From: Chitinophaga sp. YR573
GTDB lineage: Bacteria > Bacteroidota > Bacteroidia > Chitinophagales > Chitinophagaceae
Reading direction: 5' to 3'
Assembly: GCF_900110995.1 (NCBI RefSeq)
Contig: NZ_FOJF01000001.1
Location: 2,745,199 to 2,809,198, forward strand
Length of the DNA: 64,000 nucleotides
Shown here: positions 8,584-17,563 of the stretch, piece after piece
Position numbering within the stretch: the stretch's first letter is position 1
Layout of the letters: each line of letters begins with the position of its first letter
Position numbers and translations under genes: made by a program
The notes under the pieces: model-generated
Database searches by the model: none
What the model was told of the DNA's origin: nothing
What the model saw: only the letters and a program-made list of their open reading frames with translations

Positions 8584-11500
8584 ATGCACAACTTATGCCT
8601 CAAAGGCCTGGCTACAGGCGTTTTCCTGTTTTTATTTTCATTTGCAGCGATGGCTCAGTCCATTAGCGGCAAAGTATTGTCCGGCGATGATAAACAACCC
8701 CTACCAGGAGCAACTATCCAGGTAAAGGGTACTACTAAAAAGACGGTTACTGATACTAACGGATCCTTTACAGTGGCTGCAGAGAACAGTGATGTACTCA
8801 TCATCAGTAATATCGGTTTTGCTACACTACAGGTGCCCGCTTCACAGGCTGCAGTTATTTCACTGGCCATAGATACAAAAGGGCTGGGTGAAGTAGTGGT
8901 TACTGCATTGGGTATTAAAAAAGAGAGAAAAAAGCTGGGTTATGCCCTGCAAGAAATGAAAGGGGATGAACTTACTACTGCCCGTGAAACGAATATAGTG
9001 AATCAGTTGGCCGGTAAAGTTGCCGGTGTAACGGTGGTGAGCAGTCCGTCTGGTGTGGGAGGCTCTTCCAGGGTGTCAATCCGTGGAGAACGTTCAGTCG
9101 ATCTGAATAAGAATCAGCCACTGTATGTGGTTGACGGAGTACCTATCAGTAATGCTATTAATAGTGGTTCAGGCGGTAATAACCAGGAAGTGGATTTCGG
9201 GAATGGGGCCAGCTTTATCAATCCTGATGATATAAAAAGTATGACAGTGCTGAAAGGTGCTGCCGCAGCTGCATTATATGGTTCAAGGGCTGCTAATGGG
9301 GTTGTGATGTTCAAGACCAAATCCGGTAGGAAACAACAGGGGTTAGGTATTGATGTGAACAGCAACTTTACACTGGAAACACCGCTTAAATTACCTGAAT
9401 ACCAGAAAGTATATGGACAGGGAAACAGCAGTGGCGGAGATTTTGCTTTTGTAAATGGTGCTGGCAGCGGTTTGTCTGATGGTACAGATGAAGGCTGGGG
9501 CCCCGCGTATAAAGGACAATTGTTTCCTCAGTTTAATTCTCCCCGTACATTAAACGGAACAGCTATACCATATACAGGTGGTGATATGAATGCACCGGCA
9601 GGTAGTGTTATTACTCCCACCAAATGGGAAGCTGATAAAGATAATCTGAAAAACTTCCTTGAAACAGGCCGCACATTTACTAATAATGTGGCGATTACCG
9701 GTGGTAATGATAAAGGAGATCTGCGTGTAAGTTACACCAACCTGGATCAGAAAGGAATGGTGCCTAATACTGATCTAAAAAGGAATACCACTACTTTCTC
9801 CGGTAGTTACAATCTCACTCCTAAGTTCTCTGTTAAATCTTACGTGTCTTATATCAAAAGTGAAAGTGGCAACCGTCCTTCTATCAGTTATGGTACAGAA
9901 AGTATTATGTATCTGTTTAACTGCTGGTTGCCATCATCTGTAAAAGTGAGTGACCTGCGTCGTCTGTGGCAAAAGGGTTTAGACAACAAACAACAGTATA
10001 ACTGGAACTACAATTATCATGATAACCCCTATATGAACGTTTATCAAAATACGAACGGACAGTATTATGATCGTCTGATAGGGAACGTGATCCTGAGATA
10101 TGATATTAGCAGCTGGTTAAATGTACAGCTGCGGTCTGCTACAGACTGGAGTAGTGAACGCAGGGAATATCGCCGTGCATTCAGCACACAGCGTTACCCT
10201 TATGGTGAATACCGTGAAGTAAATATCATCAATGAAGAACGTAATACAGACTTCCTGTTTGCTGCAGATAAAGAAATCAATACTAAGTTTTCTGTGAATG
10301 CTACACTGGGTGGTAACCAGATGCGCCAGACTTCCCGCTTTAACGAGTCAACTGCAGGGCAGCTGAATATACCGGACATTTATAGATTGACAAACTCGCG
10401 CATTGCACTGGTAGCTAATCAGAATAATGTAGGGAAACGTATTAACAGCTTCTATGGTTCTGCCGGGGTGTCTTATGATAATAAACTGTTCCTGGATGTT
10501 ACAGGCCGTAATGATCGCAGCAGTGCATTGACTTTACCGGAAGCCCTGAAATCATTGGGTACAGAGAAGAATTCTTATTTCTATTCTTCCATAGCATTAA
10601 GTGCTGTTATCAGTGATATGATAAAACTGCCTGCTGCTATCAGCTTTGCAAAAGTGAGAGCCAGTTTTGCACAGGTAGGTAATGATACCGATCCTTTTGC
10701 ATTTACGCAAACCTATAACAGAAGCGATCCTTACGGTGCATCACAGGTTTATGGAGAAACCAGTCGACTTTCCAATCTTAACCTGAAACCGGAAATAAGT
10801 TCTGCTTATGAATTCGGAACAGATCTGCGTTTTTTAAATAATCGTGCAGGCATTGATATTACTTATTATCAGAGTAATACTAAAAACCAGATCCTCAATA
10901 TTCCTCTTTCCAATACCAGTGGTTATGAAACCCGTGTGATCAATGCAGGATCTATCAGGAACAGTGGCGTGGAAGTAATGCTGAACGTAACTCCTATCCA
11001 GAAAAAACATTTCACCTGGAGCGCATATGTGAACTTCTCTGCAAACCGCAGTAAAGTAATAGAGCTGAGTGATGGCCTGGATAATTATGTGATGGCTGAT
11101 CGTAGTGTAAGTGTGGAAGCAAGGGTAGGTGAGCGCATGGGGGATTTATACGGAATTGGTTTTGCGAGGGTACAAAATACAGATCCGGCAGCTGCTTATT
11201 ATGATAAATCAGGTAAGTATGTTGGACAAATGGTATTTGCTGCGAATGGCCGCCCTATAGCTACTACAGAAAAAATAAAATTGGGTAATTATAACCCTGA
11301 CTGGCTGATGGGTATTGGTAACAACTTTAGTTATAAGGGAGTAAGATTGAGTTTCCTGTTTGATATCCGTCAGGGAGGTAAATTATATTCTCATACACAA
11401 ACAGTAGGACGTGAAGGTGGTATTATAAAAGAAACGCTGGAAGGACGCGCAGATGGATATGATATGAGCAAACCGGGTAATGGCGTGATAGGTACAGGAG

Positions 11501-11856
11501 CTGTACAAAACGGAGATGGCAGTTTCAGTACCAATACTACCAAGGTAGCTGTACGTGAATGGCACAGCGCCTGGACAGGTGGCCGTAGTATTGCGGAAGG
11601 CGTAATGTACAATGCCTCTTTTGTGAAGCTGCGTGAATTGCAGATAGGCTATAGTATTCCGGGTGTTTTTGGGAAGCGACTGATTAAAGGATTAAGTGTT
11701 TCTCTGGTAGGACGTAACCTGCTTTTATGGGATCATGTTCCGCATGTGGATCCGGAGACGATGTCTTATTCCGGTGGTACTGCATTACCTGGTATAGAGT
11801 ATATGAGTTTACCCAGCTCCCGCAGTTATGGTGTGAACCTGAGCTTCAAATTATGA
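8584..11856 (+). CDS. SusC/RagA family TonB-linked outer-membrane transporter
   Basis: A 1090-aa outer-membrane protein that imports a bound oligomeric substrate using TonB energy. It has a signal peptide ending AMAQ, a carboxypeptidase-D regulatory-like domain at about 26-100 (ISGKVLSGDDKQPLPGATIQ), a TonB-dependent plug at about 110-250 containing SVSIRG-like and PLYVVDGVPI motifs, and a beta-barrel to the C-terminus (SYGVNLSFKL). The SusD-like partner follows 29 bp downstream. No glycoside hydrolase, peptidase, sigma or anti-sigma gene is adjacent, so the substrate is unknown. The ECF sigma gene about 2 kb upstream is separated by other genes. Confidence 0.96.
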   Translation: MHNLCLKGLATGVFLFLFSFAAMAQSISGKVLSGDDKQPLPGATIQVKGTTKKTVTDTNGSFTVAAENSDVLIISNIGFATLQVPASQAAVISLAIDTKGLGEVVVTALGIKKERKKLGYALQEMKGDELTTARETNIVNQLAGKVAGVTVVSSPSGVGGSSRVSIRGERSVDLNKNQPLYVVDGVPISNAINSGSGGNNQEVDFGNGASFINPDDIKSMTVLKGAAAAALYGSRAANGVVMFKTKSGRKQQGLGIDVNSNFTLETPLKLPEYQKVYGQGNSSGGDFAFVNGAGSGLSDGTDEGWGPAYKGQLFPQFNSPRTLNGTAIPYTGGDMNAPAGSVITPTKWEADKDNLKNFLETGRTFTNNVAITGGNDKGDLRVSYTNLDQKGMVPNTDLKRNTTTFSGSYNLTPKFSVKSYVSYIKSESGNRPSISYGTESIMYLFNCWLPSSVKVSDLRRLWQKGLDNKQQYNWNYNYHDNPYMNVYQNTNGQYYDRLIGNVILRYDISSWLNVQLRSATDWSSERREYRRAFSTQRYPYGEYREVNIINEERNTDFLFAADKEINTKFSVNATLGGNQMRQTSRFNESTAGQLNIPDIYRLTNSRIALVANQNNVGKRINSFYGSAGVSYDNKLFLDVTGRNDRSSALTLPEALKSLGTEKNSYFYSSIALSAVISDMIKLPAAISFAKVRASFAQVGNDTDPFAFTQTYNRSDPYGASQVYGETSRLSNLNLKPEISSAYEFGTDLRFLNNRAGIDITYYQSNTKNQILNIPLSNTSGYETRVINAGSIRNSGVEVMLNVTPIQKKHFTWSAYVNFSANRSKVIELSDGLDNYVMADRSVSVEARVGERMGDLYGIGFARVQNTDPAAAYYDKSGKYVGQMVFAANGRPIATTEKIKLGNYNPDWLMGIGNNFSYKGVRLSFLFDIRQGGKLYSHTQTVGREGGIIKETLEGRADGYDMSKPGNGVIGTGAVQNGDGSFSTNTTKVAVREWHSAWTGGRSIAEGVMYNASFVKLRELQIGYSIPGVFGKRLIKGLSVSLVGRNLLLWDHVPHVDPETMSYSGGTALPGIEYMSLPSSRSYGVNLSFKL

Positions 11857-11885
11857 TGAGTCCTTACGTTTAAAAAAGAGAAAAA

Positions 11886-13412
11886 ATGAAACTACTTAAT
11901 ATAATAACGTTTGTTCTGATAGCCGGACTTTTGTCTGCCTGTACCCGCGATTTCAGTGGAACGAATACAGATGAAAATAATCCTACCAATGTAACACCGG
12001 ATCTGTTGCTGAGTGGTGTGATCCGTAATATGATGAACAGACAAGTGAATACTGCCTGGGGTATTGGTAATATCGTTGTGCAGCATCATGCAAAGATCCA
12101 GTTTGTGAATGAGGACCGTTATCTGTGGGGAGAGCAAAACAGTGTATGGGACGATGTGTATAATAATTATCGTAACCTGCAGAATATTTTTGCTGCTGTA
12201 GGAACTGATGAAACCAATCCTTATTATGGCGTGTCGCTGATATTGAAGTCGTGGATGTTTGCACAGGTAACAGATGCATATGGAGACATCCCGTATTCCG
12301 AGGCTGGCAAAGCCAAGCTGGAAGGTTTGTATCAGCCGGTATATGACAAACAGGAAGATATTTATACAGGCATACTGGCGGATCTGGAAAAGGCCAACAA
12401 GATATTGGCTACAGGTAGTACTATCAACCTGGATGGAGATATCCTTTATGGTGGTGGTGCTTCTTCCATTATTCACTGGCGTAAGCTGGCCAATTCATTG
12501 CGTATCCGCTACCTGCTGCGTATGTCTAAAAAGAAAGATGTAAGCGCTGCAATGGAAGCTATTGTGAGCGACCGCATGAACAACCCCATTTTTGAAAACA
12601 ACAGTGATAATGCAGAACTGGAATACCAGTCTGCTGCACCTAATCAGTGGCCGTTATATGGTAGCCGTGTAGGTTCCTTTGATGAGTTCCGTGTGAGTAA
12701 AACACTCAGCGATCGCTTAACCGCTTTGGGTGATCCACGGTTAAAAGTATTTGGCCGCCCTACACAGAAGTCTGTAGCAGCAGGTACACCTGTAATAGCA
12801 GGCATCCCCAATGGACTGAGCGACGTAGATGCACTGGCTTATAACGGTGGAGTACAGGGCGTTTCCAGGATAGGTTATACTTTTGCCTGCCTGGTGTGTA
12901 ATGATCAGGGAGAGGCTGCGCCGGATCCTGCAGCAGCAAGAGGATTACTGATGACTTATGCAGAACTGGAGTTTTCACTGGCAGAAGCGACTGAAATGGG
13001 ACTGATCACTAATGAAACTGCCGAGACCTATTATACAAATGGGGTGGTGGCCAATTTTGATTACTGGAAAGCAATTGTTCCTTCCGCATATGGTATTGAT
13101 GTAAGCATGCCGGCAGGTTATCTTACACAGACGGGTGTAGTTTACAGCGGAGATAAAAGTGAGAGACTGGCGAAGATTGCTTTGCAAAAGTGGATAGCGT
13201 ATTATTTTAACGGACTGGAAGCATGGTTCGACTGGCGCCGTACCGGTATGCCGGAAATAGTACCTGGTCCATCTAACCTGAACGATGGTAAAGTACCTGT
13301 AAGATTTATTTATCCATTGAAGGAACAATCACTGAATGGAGTTAACAGAGCTGCTGCTGTTGCAAGACAAGGAGTAGATAATCTGAATACGAAACCCTGG
13401 TTGATAAAGTAA
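11886..13412 (+). CDS. SusD/RagB family surface lipoprotein (SusD-like type 2)
   Basis: A 508-aa lipoprotein that caps the SusC barrel and binds substrate on the cell surface. The lipobox LLSAC has its Cys at residue 19, followed by the typical TRDF start of the mature protein. The segment NNPTNVTPDLLLSGVIRN at about 35-52 is characteristic of the SusD-like_2 subgroup. TPR-like helices follow, and the C-terminal region ends in the usual late motif RFIYPLKEQSLN. It is co-transcribed with SusC, and a strong bidirectional terminator follows. Confidence 0.93.
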   Translation: MKLLNIITFVLIAGLLSACTRDFSGTNTDENNPTNVTPDLLLSGVIRNMMNRQVNTAWGIGNIVVQHHAKIQFVNEDRYLWGEQNSVWDDVYNNYRNLQNIFAAVGTDETNPYYGVSLILKSWMFAQVTDAYGDIPYSEAGKAKLEGLYQPVYDKQEDIYTGILADLEKANKILATGSTINLDGDILYGGGASSIIHWRKLANSLRIRYLLRMSKKKDVSAAMEAIVSDRMNNPIFENNSDNAELEYQSAAPNQWPLYGSRVGSFDEFRVSKTLSDRLTALGDPRLKVFGRPTQKSVAAGTPVIAGIPNGLSDVDALAYNGGVQGVSRIGYTFACLVCNDQGEAAPDPAAARGLLMTYAELEFSLAEATEMGLITNETAETYYTNGVVANFDYWKAIVPSAYGIDVSMPAGYLTQTGVVYSGDKSERLAKIALQKWIAYYFNGLEAWFDWRRTGMPEIVPGPSNLNDGKVPVRFIYPLKEQSLNGVNRAAAVARQGVDNLNTKPWLIK

Positions 13413-13421
13413 TATTATTCT

Positions 13422-13455
13422 AAAAAAGAAAGCTCCGTGAGGAGCTTTCTTTTTT
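13422..13455. terminator. Bidirectional terminator between SusD and helicase genes
   Basis: Fifteen-base arms (AAAAAAGAAAGCTCC at 13422-13436 and its complement at 13441-13455) surround GTGA. The A-run and T-run on opposite sides let it stop both converging transcripts. Confidence 0.88.
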
Positions 13456-13462
13456 AGATCAT

Positions 13463-14785
13463 TTATTTAGCGATATCGATCTTTACTTTCTTATTCTTGA
13501 TCTTCTCATTTTGTACAAGTTGCAATGTTGTGCTGGCTTTTGATTTACGGATAGCTACAAAGGAGAAGAAATCCTTTACTTCTATCAGTCCTATTTCCTC
13601 TTTCTTCAACTGTCCCTTATTGGTAAGGAAACCTACTATATCTACTTTATTTACTTTGTCTTTTTTACCTGCACTGATAAAGAAGGTCGTCCATTTTGGT
13701 TTCTCGGGAAGTTCTATCTCGTCCGGTAAGGTAATGGCGGTAGCTTCTTCTGAAATATAAGCAGGGAGTTTCTCTTCCGGGCCAATAATCAGGATAGCAG
13801 TACCACTCGCATCCATCCTGGCTGTTCTACCGTTACGGTGGGTGAATGTTTCTTCTGTATTAGGCAGGTGGTAATGGATAATGTAGCGGATGTGTGGAAT
13901 ATCCAGTCCACGTGCAGCGAGATCTGTTGTTACCAGGATATTCGAAGAGCCGTTCCTGAATTTGCCCAGGGCAGCATCCCTTTCCTGTTGTTCCATGGCG
14001 CCATGATAGAATACACTCACCAGTCCGTTTTCTTTGAGCAGGTTATTGGTGCGTTCTACAGCTTCCCTGTGATTACAGAATACGATGGTAGAGCGGTTGC
14101 CCAGCATACATATAAGGCGGAAGAGGGTATCGAGTTTGTCTTTACCATCGCTTTCCAGGTATTGAATAGCGAGGGCTTTGGAAGTTTCTTCTGTGACGAA
14201 GTTGAGTTCAACCGGTTCTGTCAATCCTACGAATTCAGGGATGTCTACCGCATCGGTAGCGGAAGTAAGGATCCTTTTCTTCAGGGATTTAAGAGAGTTA
14301 AGGATGAATGCCAGTTCTTCCTGGAAGCCGAGTTCCAGGGACTTATCAAATTCATCCAGTACGAGGGTATGGATACCGTCTGGTTTAATATTCTCCCGGC
14401 GAAGGTGGTCACACAGGCGGCCTGGTGTACCTATGATAAGCGCTGGAGCTTCTATCAGGTTGTTTTCTTCTGTTTCTCTCAGGTGTCCACCATAGCAGCA
14501 GGTTACTTTAAAGCCTGTTCCCATGCTTTTGAATACCTGTTCTATCTGGAGTGCCAGTTCTCTGGAAGGAACTACTATCAGTGCCTGGGTTTTAGGATTG
14601 CTGATATCCAGCAGATCCAGTACGGGTAAAAGGAAACCTAATGTTTTGCCCGAGCCTGTGGCAGAGAGTAGTACGACGTTGTCTGCCTGCTTATTTGCTT
14701 CGATGGATGCCAGTTGCATTTCGTTCAGTGCATCGATTTTTAAAGCAGAGAGGATGTTTGTAAGAGAGTATGATTCGTTTTGCAT
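13463..14785 (-). CDS. DEAD-box RNA helicase, DbpA-like
   Basis: A 440-aa ATP-dependent RNA helicase. Visible motifs are I (ATGSGKT), Ia (PSRELALQ), II as DEFD rather than DEAD, III (SAT), and VI (HRNGRTAR). The last 75 residues (WTTFFISAGKKDKVNKVDIVGFL, then IGLIEVKDFFSFVAI) match the DbpA RNA-binding domain, which targets 23S rRNA in E. coli DbpA, so a role in 50S assembly is likely. I choose the ATG at 14785. The longer frame to 14878 overlaps the neighbouring gene, and a consensus promoter ends only 5 nt before 14785. Confidence 0.9.
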   Translation of the reverse strand: MQNESYSLTNILSALKIDALNEMQLASIEANKQADNVVLLSATGSGKTLGFLLPVLDLLDISNPKTQALIVVPSRELALQIEQVFKSMGTGFKVTCCYGGHLRETEENNLIEAPALIIGTPGRLCDHLRRENIKPDGIHTLVLDEFDKSLELGFQEELAFILNSLKSLKKRILTSATDAVDIPEFVGLTEPVELNFVTEETSKALAIQYLESDGKDKLDTLFRLICMLGNRSTIVFCNHREAVERTNNLLKENGLVSVFYHGAMEQQERDAALGKFRNGSSNILVTTDLAARGLDIPHIRYIIHYHLPNTEETFTHRNGRTARMDASGTAILIIGPEEKLPAYISEEATAITLPDEIELPEKPKWTTFFISAGKKDKVNKVDIVGFLTNKGQLKKEEIGLIEVKDFFSFVAIRKSKASTTLQLVQNEKIKNKKVKIDIAK

Positions 14786-14790
14786 TGGGG

Positions 14791-14822
14791 CAAAAGTACG
14801 GGAGTTCCCCAAGCTACACAAA
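14791..14822 (-). promoter_or_regulatory. Consensus promoter abutting the helicase start codon
   Basis: On the minus strand, TTTG (14822-14819), a 20-nt spacer and TACTTTTG (14798-14791) match the Bacteroidota -33/-7 consensus. Only CCCCA separates the -7 box from the ATG, so the mRNA should have almost no leader. Confidence 0.7.
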
Positions 14823-14832
14823 AGAAGCCTGC

Positions 14833-15072
14833 TTATTGTTCTTTTTTTGCATCTGTAAAGTAATGTCTTATCATCCATTCTATGTGAGGAAGGAGGGCGC
14901 TTTCCGGTAGTTCTGGCCCATCTACCTGCTGGATTTCGCTTTCATTTGTGTAGGTGTATTCCAGTACGTGTCCCCTCACAACTATCTGGAATCTCTTTTC
15001 CCGTCCCCTTTTTCTTAGTGCAACTTTAGTATTTACACCATTGATCAGAAAGGTACAAGCAAGCGTACGCAT
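14833..15072 (-). CDS. Small conserved-looking protein of unknown function
   Basis: A 79-aa protein I do not recognise. It begins MRTLACTFLINGVNTKV, has a basic segment (LRKRGREKRFQIV) in what look like beta strands, and ends with a helix (HIEWMIRHYFTD). No signal peptide or membrane segment is visible. It lies upstream of the helicase gene in the same direction, 47 bp from its chosen start. A TACATTTG box at 15190-15197 on the minus strand may be its promoter. Confidence 0.6.
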   Translation of the reverse strand: MRTLACTFLINGVNTKVALRKRGREKRFQIVVRGHVLEYTYTNESEIQQVDGPELPESALLPHIEWMIRHYFTDAKKEQ

Positions 15073-15189
15073 GATGGTTTAGTTTAAACATGATATTAAG
15101 AATCGCACGACTATGCTGACTAGTGGCAAGTGTGTGGCATATCCCCTATAAGTATAGACTGTAATATGAAATGCTGATATATTGTCTTT

Positions 15190-15197
15190 CAAATGTA
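15190..15197 (-). promoter_or_regulatory. Possible -7 element for the 79-aa gene
   Basis: The minus strand reads TACATTTG, an exact TAnnTTTG match, about 118 bp before the start codon at 15072. The nearest TTTG upstream is 14 nt away, closer than usual, so support is moderate. Confidence 0.4.
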
Positions 15198-15246
15198 TGG
15201 GGTAATAATAACAAAAGTGTGAATGAATTGTTAACGGCAAAAAAAA

Positions 15247-15270
15247 TGTCCCGGCTACTACCCCGGGACA
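15247..15270 (-). terminator. Orphan minus-strand terminator
   Basis: Arms TGTCCCGG (15247-15254) and CCGGGACA (15263-15270) are followed on the minus strand by a run of T at 15246-15240. It has the form of an intrinsic terminator for leftward transcription, but no recognisable minus-strand gene lies just upstream of it. Confidence 0.65.
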
Positions 15271-15601
15271 AATAACTAAACAACAGCTATGAATGAAAAA
15301 AAATTTCTACGACATATATAGGGTTTCAATTAGTATACCATATGCCGGAAATGCATAATTCCTCATATGTAATACTGCTGGATGGGGAGTTTTTATAAGC
15401 ACTGTGGAATTTATTCTACAGTTTTGAAATATTCGGGTTCTGGAAACCAATACATTTATAATGGATTGATATTTGAAAGTAATGATTGGTTACCTGTACT
15501 TACAGAGGTATATCGGCTATTTGACGCAGATAGATTGAAAGTGAGGAAAGTATACTTCTTTAATGCCTGGTAATCAATTTCTTAATGGAACAAGTGTAAG
15601 C

Positions 15602-16036
15602 ATGTCACAAGATATAAAACCGGATGTGGAACTTCCGTCCGACTCAGTATTAGCAAATAGAGGGAAGAAAGGACCATTTATTCTGATTATCGATGATGAA
15701 CCCGATATCTGTAAACTATTGCAATTGAGCCTGGTGAAACATGGGTATAGTGTAAAATATGTACATGCTCTTACAGAAGGTATGCAATACCTGCAGGAAC
15801 ATCAGCAGCCTGATATTCTTTTCCTGGATATTCACCTGCCGGATGGTTCTGGCCTTGAAGCAATTCCGGATATAAAAATGCAGTGCCCTGCGCTGCCCGT
15901 AATAACAATCAGTGCGTATGACAATGGGATGGAGAAACAGAAAGCATTAAAAGCAGGCGCCAGTTATTTCCTGGCTAAACCTTTTAATGTGAAGAATCTG
16001 GACGAACTGATGGGTACTATGTTGAGTAAGAAGTAA
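15602..16036 (+). CDS. Single-domain response regulator receiver
   Basis: A 144-aa CheY-like receiver with a short disordered N-terminal extension. The acidic pair is D31-D32 (LIIDDEP), the phosphoacceptor is D76 (LFLDIHLPDGSG), and the late Lys is in FLAKPFN. There is no output domain, so it probably passes phosphoryl groups or acts through protein contacts. The ATG at 15602 is preferred to 15563, which would add a 13-residue tail of no clear character. The NtrC-type gene follows 51 bp downstream, and the two probably form one operon. Confidence 0.88.
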   Translation: MSQDIKPDVELPSDSVLANRGKKGPFILIIDDEPDICKLLQLSLVKHGYSVKYVHALTEGMQYLQEHQQPDILFLDIHLPDGSGLEAIPDIKMQCPALPVITISAYDNGMEKQKALKAGASYFLAKPFNVKNLDELMGTMLSKK

Positions 16037-16087
16037 AACTATTATTAAATTTAAATTAGCTGTTGTCTAACACCACATATAAATATT

Positions 16088-17551
16088 ATGAGAAATATCC
16101 TGATTATTGACGACGAGATCAATATTTGTACGTTACTGAGTAAGTTCTTAGGTAAACACGGCTTTAAGGTAGATACTACCATGAGCGGTGCTACAGCGCT
16201 GAAAATGATGAAGGAAAAGACTTTTGATCTGGTGTTGTGTGATTACCGTTTAAAAGATACTGATGGTGCTCAGTTGCTTCAGGACATACGATTGATCAAC
16301 CCACGTACAATTGTTATTATTATTACTGGTTATACGGACGTAAGAGTTGCTGTGGATATGGTGAAGAATGGTGCATATGATTACCTTTCCAAACCACTGT
16401 ATCCGGATGAGATCCTGAATCTGGTACATAAAGCATTTGCACATATGGACGCGGAAAGAGAAAGAGAATCATCTATGCCAATGCGCTCTGTGAGTAACGG
16501 AACTGAAAGAAATAACGGGTCGGAAGAAACAGAAGATATAGGCAGCGAAGTGCTTGATAAAAGCCATAAATATGTATATGGTGAAAGTGCCGGTGCAAAG
16601 GAACTGTTACGTCAGATTAAACTGGTTGCTCCTACTGATTACAGTGTAATCATCTTTGGAGAAACGGGTACCGGTAAAGAATCAGTAGCTCACTTAATCC
16701 ATCACCATAGTAAACGTCAGTCGCAACCTTTTGTTGCACTGGATTGTGGTAGTCTTTCCAAAGAACTGGCAGCAAGTGAATTGTTTGGTCATGAGAAGGG
16801 TTCTTTCACAGGAGCCATCAACACCAAAATCGGTGCTTTTGAACAGGCACATGGTGGGACTTTGTTCCTGGATGAAGTCTCCAATCTTTCTTACGACATA
16901 CAGATAGCATTACTGCGTGTGATACAGGAAAAGGTAATCCGTCGTGTAGGTAATCTGAAAGAGATTCCTATTGATGTACGAATTATCGTGGCATCTAATG
17001 AAAAGTTGTCAGAGTCTGTACAGAAGGGAAGATTCCGTGAGGATTTATTCCATCGCTTTAACGAATTCACCATTTATATTCCACCATTACGTGAGAGAGT
17101 ACAGGACCTGCCACTGTTTGTAAATGCGTTTATGAGACAGGTGGAAAGGGAATTGCAAAAGAACTGTGGAAAGATTGATAATGATGTGTGGGAATGTTTC
17201 AATAAGTACAACTGGCCGGGTAATATACGTGAGCTGAAAAATGTGATACGTCGTGCCTGTTTGCTGACGCCGGAACATGAAGACATTACATTGTCTACTC
17301 TGCCACTGGAAATGAAAGAGTCATTTGCACAACTTTCTTATGAAGAAGATCATCAGGTGAATATGACAGGTGAATTGATTTCAATTACCAATGAGAATGA
17401 TCTTAAAACAGTTGCTTTACAGGCAGAATATAATAAGATTATTAATGTGCTGAAAGAGGTAAAGTATAATAAAACAAAAGCTGCGCAATTGCTGAATATA
17501 GACCGTAAAACGTTGTATAATAAATTGCGTTTACTCAATATAAATTATTAG
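16088..17551 (+). CDS. NtrC-family sigma-54-dependent response regulator
   Basis: A 487-aa transcription activator. The receiver domain is at about 1-120 with phosphoacceptor D52 (LVLCDYRLKDTDG). The AAA+ domain at about 165-395 carries Walker A GETGTGKES, the sigma-54 contact loop as GSFTGA (a common variant of GAFTGA), Walker B GGTLFLDEV and the arginine-finger region. A Fis-type helix-turn-helix sits at about 450-487 (NKTKAAQLLNIDRKTLYNKL). It should open sigma-54 promoters when phosphorylated. Its cognate kinase is probably one of the two convergent kinases 3' of it, but this is inference from proximity. Confidence 0.94.
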   Translation: MRNILIIDDEINICTLLSKFLGKHGFKVDTTMSGATALKMMKEKTFDLVLCDYRLKDTDGAQLLQDIRLINPRTIVIIITGYTDVRVAVDMVKNGAYDYLSKPLYPDEILNLVHKAFAHMDAERERESSMPMRSVSNGTERNNGSEETEDIGSEVLDKSHKYVYGESAGAKELLRQIKLVAPTDYSVIIFGETGTGKESVAHLIHHHSKRQSQPFVALDCGSLSKELAASELFGHEKGSFTGAINTKIGAFEQAHGGTLFLDEVSNLSYDIQIALLRVIQEKVIRRVGNLKEIPIDVRIIVASNEKLSESVQKGRFREDLFHRFNEFTIYIPPLRERVQDLPLFVNAFMRQVERELQKNCGKIDNDVWECFNKYNWPGNIRELKNVIRRACLLTPEHEDITLSTLPLEMKESFAQLSYEEDHQVNMTGELISITNENDLKTVALQAEYNKIINVLKEVKYNKTKAAQLLNIDRKTLYNKLRLLNINY

Positions 17552-17563
17552 TTATTATATGTC

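Larger units (their letters stand above)
15073..15601. other. 529-bp intergenic region with an unassigned minus-strand terminator
   Basis: This gap separates two divergent units. It holds the -7 box at 15190-15197 and a hairpin at 15247-15270 that is followed on the minus strand by seven T residues. A plus-strand 63-codon frame at 15382-15573 has no family resemblance and overlaps the start of the receiver gene. I do not accept it as a gene. Confidence 0.5.

Noticed and set aside
13838..14629. 263-codon plus-strand frame opposite the helicase gene
   Set aside because: It is antisense to clear helicase motifs, and its composition is that of a reverse-frame shadow.
15382..15573. 63-codon plus-strand frame before the receiver gene
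   Set aside because: It has no family resemblance, overlaps the start of the next frame and lies in low-complexity intergenic DNA.
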